A stretch of DNA of 9,054 nt from CAIOZW01 sp049317725 (GTDB taxonomy: Bacteria > Acidobacteriota > Blastocatellia > RBC074): assembly GCA_049317725.1 (NCBI GenBank), contig JBMOHS010000158.1:1-9054 (forward strand), given 5' to 3'. Position 1 is the first letter of the stretch. The number at the start of each line of letters is the position of its first letter. The notes beneath the pieces were generated by a model. The model did no database searches and was not told the origin of the DNA. It saw only the letters and a list, made by a program, of their open reading frames with translations. Both the position numbers and the translations under genes were made by a program. Below are positions 7,478 through 9,054 of this stretch, in pieces.

Positions 7478-8113
7478 GGCTGATCAATTGACCGATAAAA
7501 GAAGGAGCAGGTTGACAGATTGACGAGCCCTCCAGCCCAGATCAGCTGCACCACTGGAGACGTCCCAGAGAGCAGAGAATTGTCTGGTGAAGGTGGATCG
7601 ACTCTCAGTCCCACCCAGTGACGTAGAGGGGCTGACCAGCTTGTCCGACTCAATCGCTCGCCAGTTTGGGGATCCTTCGCCCTCACGTCGACCAGAGGGG
7701 CAATGGCTTCTCTCAGGTTCGTTCCCTGGTCTCGTACAAGGCTACTTCCAAGATCTTGATTCTTGGAAATTCATGATCTCACTCTGAACATTTGGACATA
7801 CTTCGACCCCAACAATTCTCGGCTTGGAAAGTAGCGACATCCAGTGCACGTCACAACTATTCTCAATTGAGACTTGTCGAGTGGGGACAACGTCTTGGAT
7901 GGTTCTTTCCCACGCTCTCCACAACTCCCACGATTTTCTAACATTTGGGTCAAATTATTTTGTAGTCATCGCAACATACAACAAGAACTGACCCTCGTCT
8001 ACTACCAATTCAGGTAGGGCAGGAAGACAGCTACACTGGGCGAGAGGCTGGGAAAGAAGAGGATGGAGTTGGACAATGGTACTCCCCGTTGTCAATACAA
8101 AAAATCGCCAACA
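7478..8113. other. AT-rich gene-free interval upstream of the sigma factor gene
   Basis: 636 nt without a convincing gene. Short open frames on both strands (60-70 codons) have no recognisable content. Part of the interval is far more AT-rich than the genes around it: I count 22 of 60 G/C at 7741-7800 and 21 of 60 at 7921-7980. It must include the promoter of the sigma-factor gene (minus strand) and the 3' end of the toxin-antitoxin transcript. I see no reliable promoter hexamers. It may mark an island boundary or a long regulatory leader. Confidence 0.55.
7746..7768. repeat. Inverted repeat upstream of the sigma factor gene
   Basis: TTCCAAGA (7746-7753) and TCTTGGAA (7761-7768) form a perfect 8-bp inverted repeat around a 7-nt spacer. 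CAAGATCTTG (7749-7758) is an overlapping 10-bp palindrome, so two alternative foldings or half-site pairings exist. It lies about 270 nt upstream of the sigma-factor start codon, within the AT-rich interval, with no T-run after either arm. It could be a protein-binding site; no regulator is known for it. Confidence 0.4.
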
Positions 8114-8353
8114 TTAAGGTGTGATCTTTTCGCCACCAACTAGCGTACTGATCCAGGACAAGAAGGATTGCCGGAGGATCGTCGGGTAGATCTTGAGCAG
8201 GGCGGTCTGGGACTCTGGGTGGAGGACAACGTCGCAGGCATTGTCTCCGAGCGTCAAGAACAGGTCCGTGTAGGTAGTTGCAGCATGGTTGAAATAGGCG
8301 TTCTTGATGGATGTCTGACTGGTGTTGCCGATGCACGGGCGACCGGCCCACAA
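8114..8353 (-). CDS. Unrecognised 79-residue ORF behind mntA, in the same frame
   Basis: From a TTG at 8353 to TAA at 8114 the frame encodes 79 residues starting (M)WAGRPCIGNTSQTS and containing NAYFNHAATTYTDLF and DVVLHPESQTALLKIYPTIL. I do not recognise a family. About 59 of 79 third codon positions are G or C although the adjoining sequence is AT-rich, and the residue content looks like a folded soluble protein, so it has probably been translated at some time. The TTG lies 6 nt beyond the mntA stop (TGA 8362-8360), with purine-rich GAGGTGAGG overlapping that stop as a possible ribosome-binding site. It is in the same frame as mntA, so readthrough would fuse them. It may be a small third gene of the toxin-antitoxin operon, a truncated remnant of another gene, or a lost C-terminal extension. 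No terminator hairpin is visible after it. Confidence 0.45.
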   Translation of the reverse strand: MWAGRPCIGNTSQTSIKNAYFNHAATTYTDLFLTLGDNACDVVLHPESQTALLKIYPTILRQSFLSWISTLVGGEKITP

Positions 8354-8359
8354 GCTACC

Positions 8360-8695
8360 TCACCTCTCATCCCCCCCCGTACCCTTCTGAATCAAGACTT
8401 TGTCCCGCGCAATGATCTTCCGGAACGATTCGTTGGTGGCAGCCCAATCCACGACATCCACCTTCCACGGGAGGTCTGATTCGGAAAAATCATTCCTCAA
8501 GCTGGCGCTGACATCCAATGAGAGGGGCTGGTCGGTGATGATGGCCAGATCCAGGTCTGAAAACTCCTTGGCCGTCCAAATGGCACGAGAACCGAAGGCC
8601 CAGACCTCATATTGAGGCACATTCCTCTGCAGGATCTCGCGAACGATGGCCCAGTGCTCAGGTTGAAGGTCGATCAAAGGGGAGGACTGCTTCAT
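8360..8695 (-). CDS. mntA: MNT-type nucleotidyltransferase antitoxin
   Basis: A 111-residue minimal nucleotidyltransferase of the pol-beta superfamily. The active site reads FGSRAIWTAKEFSDLDLAI: Gly35-Ser36, exactly ten residues, then Asp47-x-Asp49, matching the GSX10DXD signature of MntA. The third acidic residue is in WKVDVVDW (Asp80). In known pairs, MntA neutralises the HEPN toxin by transferring AMP to a tyrosine of its RX4HXY motif; the same is inferred here. The start at 8695 overlaps the stop of the upstream HEPN gene as ATGA, implying translational coupling. A longer in-frame start at 8842 would overlap the HEPN gene extensively and is rejected. The last codons contain an eight-G run (plus strand C 8371-8378), a slippage-prone site affecting only the final three residues in frame. 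Confidence 0.92.
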   Translation of the reverse strand: MKQSSPLIDLQPEHWAIVREILQRNVPQYEVWAFGSRAIWTAKEFSDLDLAIITDQPLSLDVSASLRNDFSESDLPWKVDVVDWAATNESFRKIIARDKVLIQKGTGGDER

Positions 8696-9054
8696 GTCAT
8701 GCGTGCCTTGATCTGATCCCGCAAATAACGAGCCTCGGCGAGAAAGGCGGGAATGCCACCTACGACCTCCAGTGCAACGTCCTCGTCGTAGGTGTGGCTG
8801 GTTTTGGACCGCATCTCGCGGTAGCGCTTCCAGTCTGGCCACGCCCCCAGCAGCACTCCTTGTTCATTGCCGGAGCGAATGAGGTCCTGAAAGATCATCT
8901 CGTCGTATTGTGCGGGGGTAGGAGAGGCGAAAGCCAGATAGCGCTTGAGCATCTTATGGCTGATTTCGTAGGTGAACTCAAACCGTTGAATCAGTCCGTC
9001 ACGGATTTGGATATCACTGATCTCCCGGTGGTAACGCGCCAAGCCTTCGTCTAA
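8692..9054 (-). CDS. hepT: HEPN-domain toxin, HI0074-like nucleotidyltransferase substrate-binding protein (N-terminus outside window)
   Basis: The open frame continues to the right edge, so the first roughly 10-20 residues are missing; the visible part is 120 residues. IRDGLIQRFEFTYEISHKML is the hallmark of the NTase substrate-binding (HI0074, PF08780/TIGR01987) branch of HEPN four-helix bundles. Near the C-terminal half MRSKTSHTYDED contains RX4HXY (Arg82, His87, Tyr89 counted from the first visible codon), the RNase active site of HepT-like toxins; the Tyr is the residue AMPylated by MntA in characterised pairs. A TTG at 9042 could be taken as the start, but family members have about 15 more residues ahead of ARYHRE, and codons continue upstream, so I call it partial. 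It overlaps mntA by ATGA and is expected to cut RNA, possibly tRNA ends, when free. Confidence 0.9.
   Translation of the reverse strand, partial: LDEGLARYHREISDIQIRDGLIQRFEFTYEISHKMLKRYLAFASPTPAQYDEMIFQDLIRSGNEQGVLLGAWPDWKRYREMRSKTSHTYDEDVALEVVGGIPAFLAEARYLRDQIKARMT

Noticed and set aside
7862..7873. Perfect 12-bp palindrome TCTCAATTGAGA
   Set aside because: One or two 12-bp palindromes are expected by chance in 9 kb.
7474..7953. Short minus-strand open frames of 60-70 codons in the AT-rich interval
   Set aside because: They overlap each other in different frames, have no good ribosome-binding sites and no recognisable sequence.
8050..8104. Imperfect inverted repeat (TTGGACAA / TTGTCAA) with a six-A run as a terminator for the toxin-antitoxin transcript
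   Set aside because: The run precedes rather than follows the hairpin in the minus-strand transcript, and the stem is short with a bulge.
8031..8479. Minus-strand frame 8351-8031 and plus-strand frame 8168-8479
   Set aside because: Both are shadow frames of mntA and of the 79-codon ORF, with Pro/Arg-rich or low-quality translations.

Overview
The window looks like a chromosomal segment of a GC-rich free-living bacterium, most likely a planctomycete. The clues are Tat-exported Gfo/Idh/MocA-type proteins (one with a QKP motif), a family of ECF sigma factors of the Sigma70_ECF/TIGR02999 type, and a membrane Ser/Thr kinase with a large beta-propeller sensor and the characteristic N-terminal 'DRECGGDAALRARVE' motif. 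Acidobacteriota and Verrucomicrobiota share much of this gene repertoire, so phylum placement is an inference.

Left part (1-3840). On the minus strand lies the N-terminal part of a Tat-exported protein, possibly deacetylase-like, that runs off the left edge. It is followed (minus) by a two-repeat DUF1508/YegP protein with a near-ideal intrinsic terminator. A 351-nt divergent interval separates these from a plus-strand series: a Tat-exported Gfo/Idh/MocA oxidoreductase, an acylphosphatase, adenine phosphoribosyltransferase (apt) and, only 6 nt after apt, tRNA-Arg(CCT). These look like housekeeping or carbohydrate-metabolism genes.

Middle part (3904-7477). A two-gene minus-strand signalling unit: an ECF sigma factor followed 55 nt later by a 949-residue kinase with a single transmembrane segment and about twelve PD40/TolB-like propeller blades. 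No anti-sigma factor is visible. The pairing suggests that the kinase acts on the sigma factor, as known for some ECF-kinase pairs.

Right part (7478-9054). A 636-nt stretch without a convincing gene, with strikingly AT-rich blocks (about 35-37% GC in two 60-nt blocks that I counted), separates the signalling unit from a minus-strand HEPN/MNT toxin-antitoxin pair. The HEPN protein has an intact RX4HXY motif, its MNT nucleotidyltransferase partner has an exact GSX10DXD motif, and the genes overlap by ATGA. Immediately behind the MNT stop codon, in the same frame, is an unrecognised 79-codon ORF with strongly coding-like third positions. It is the least explained element here and the best candidate for something undescribed.
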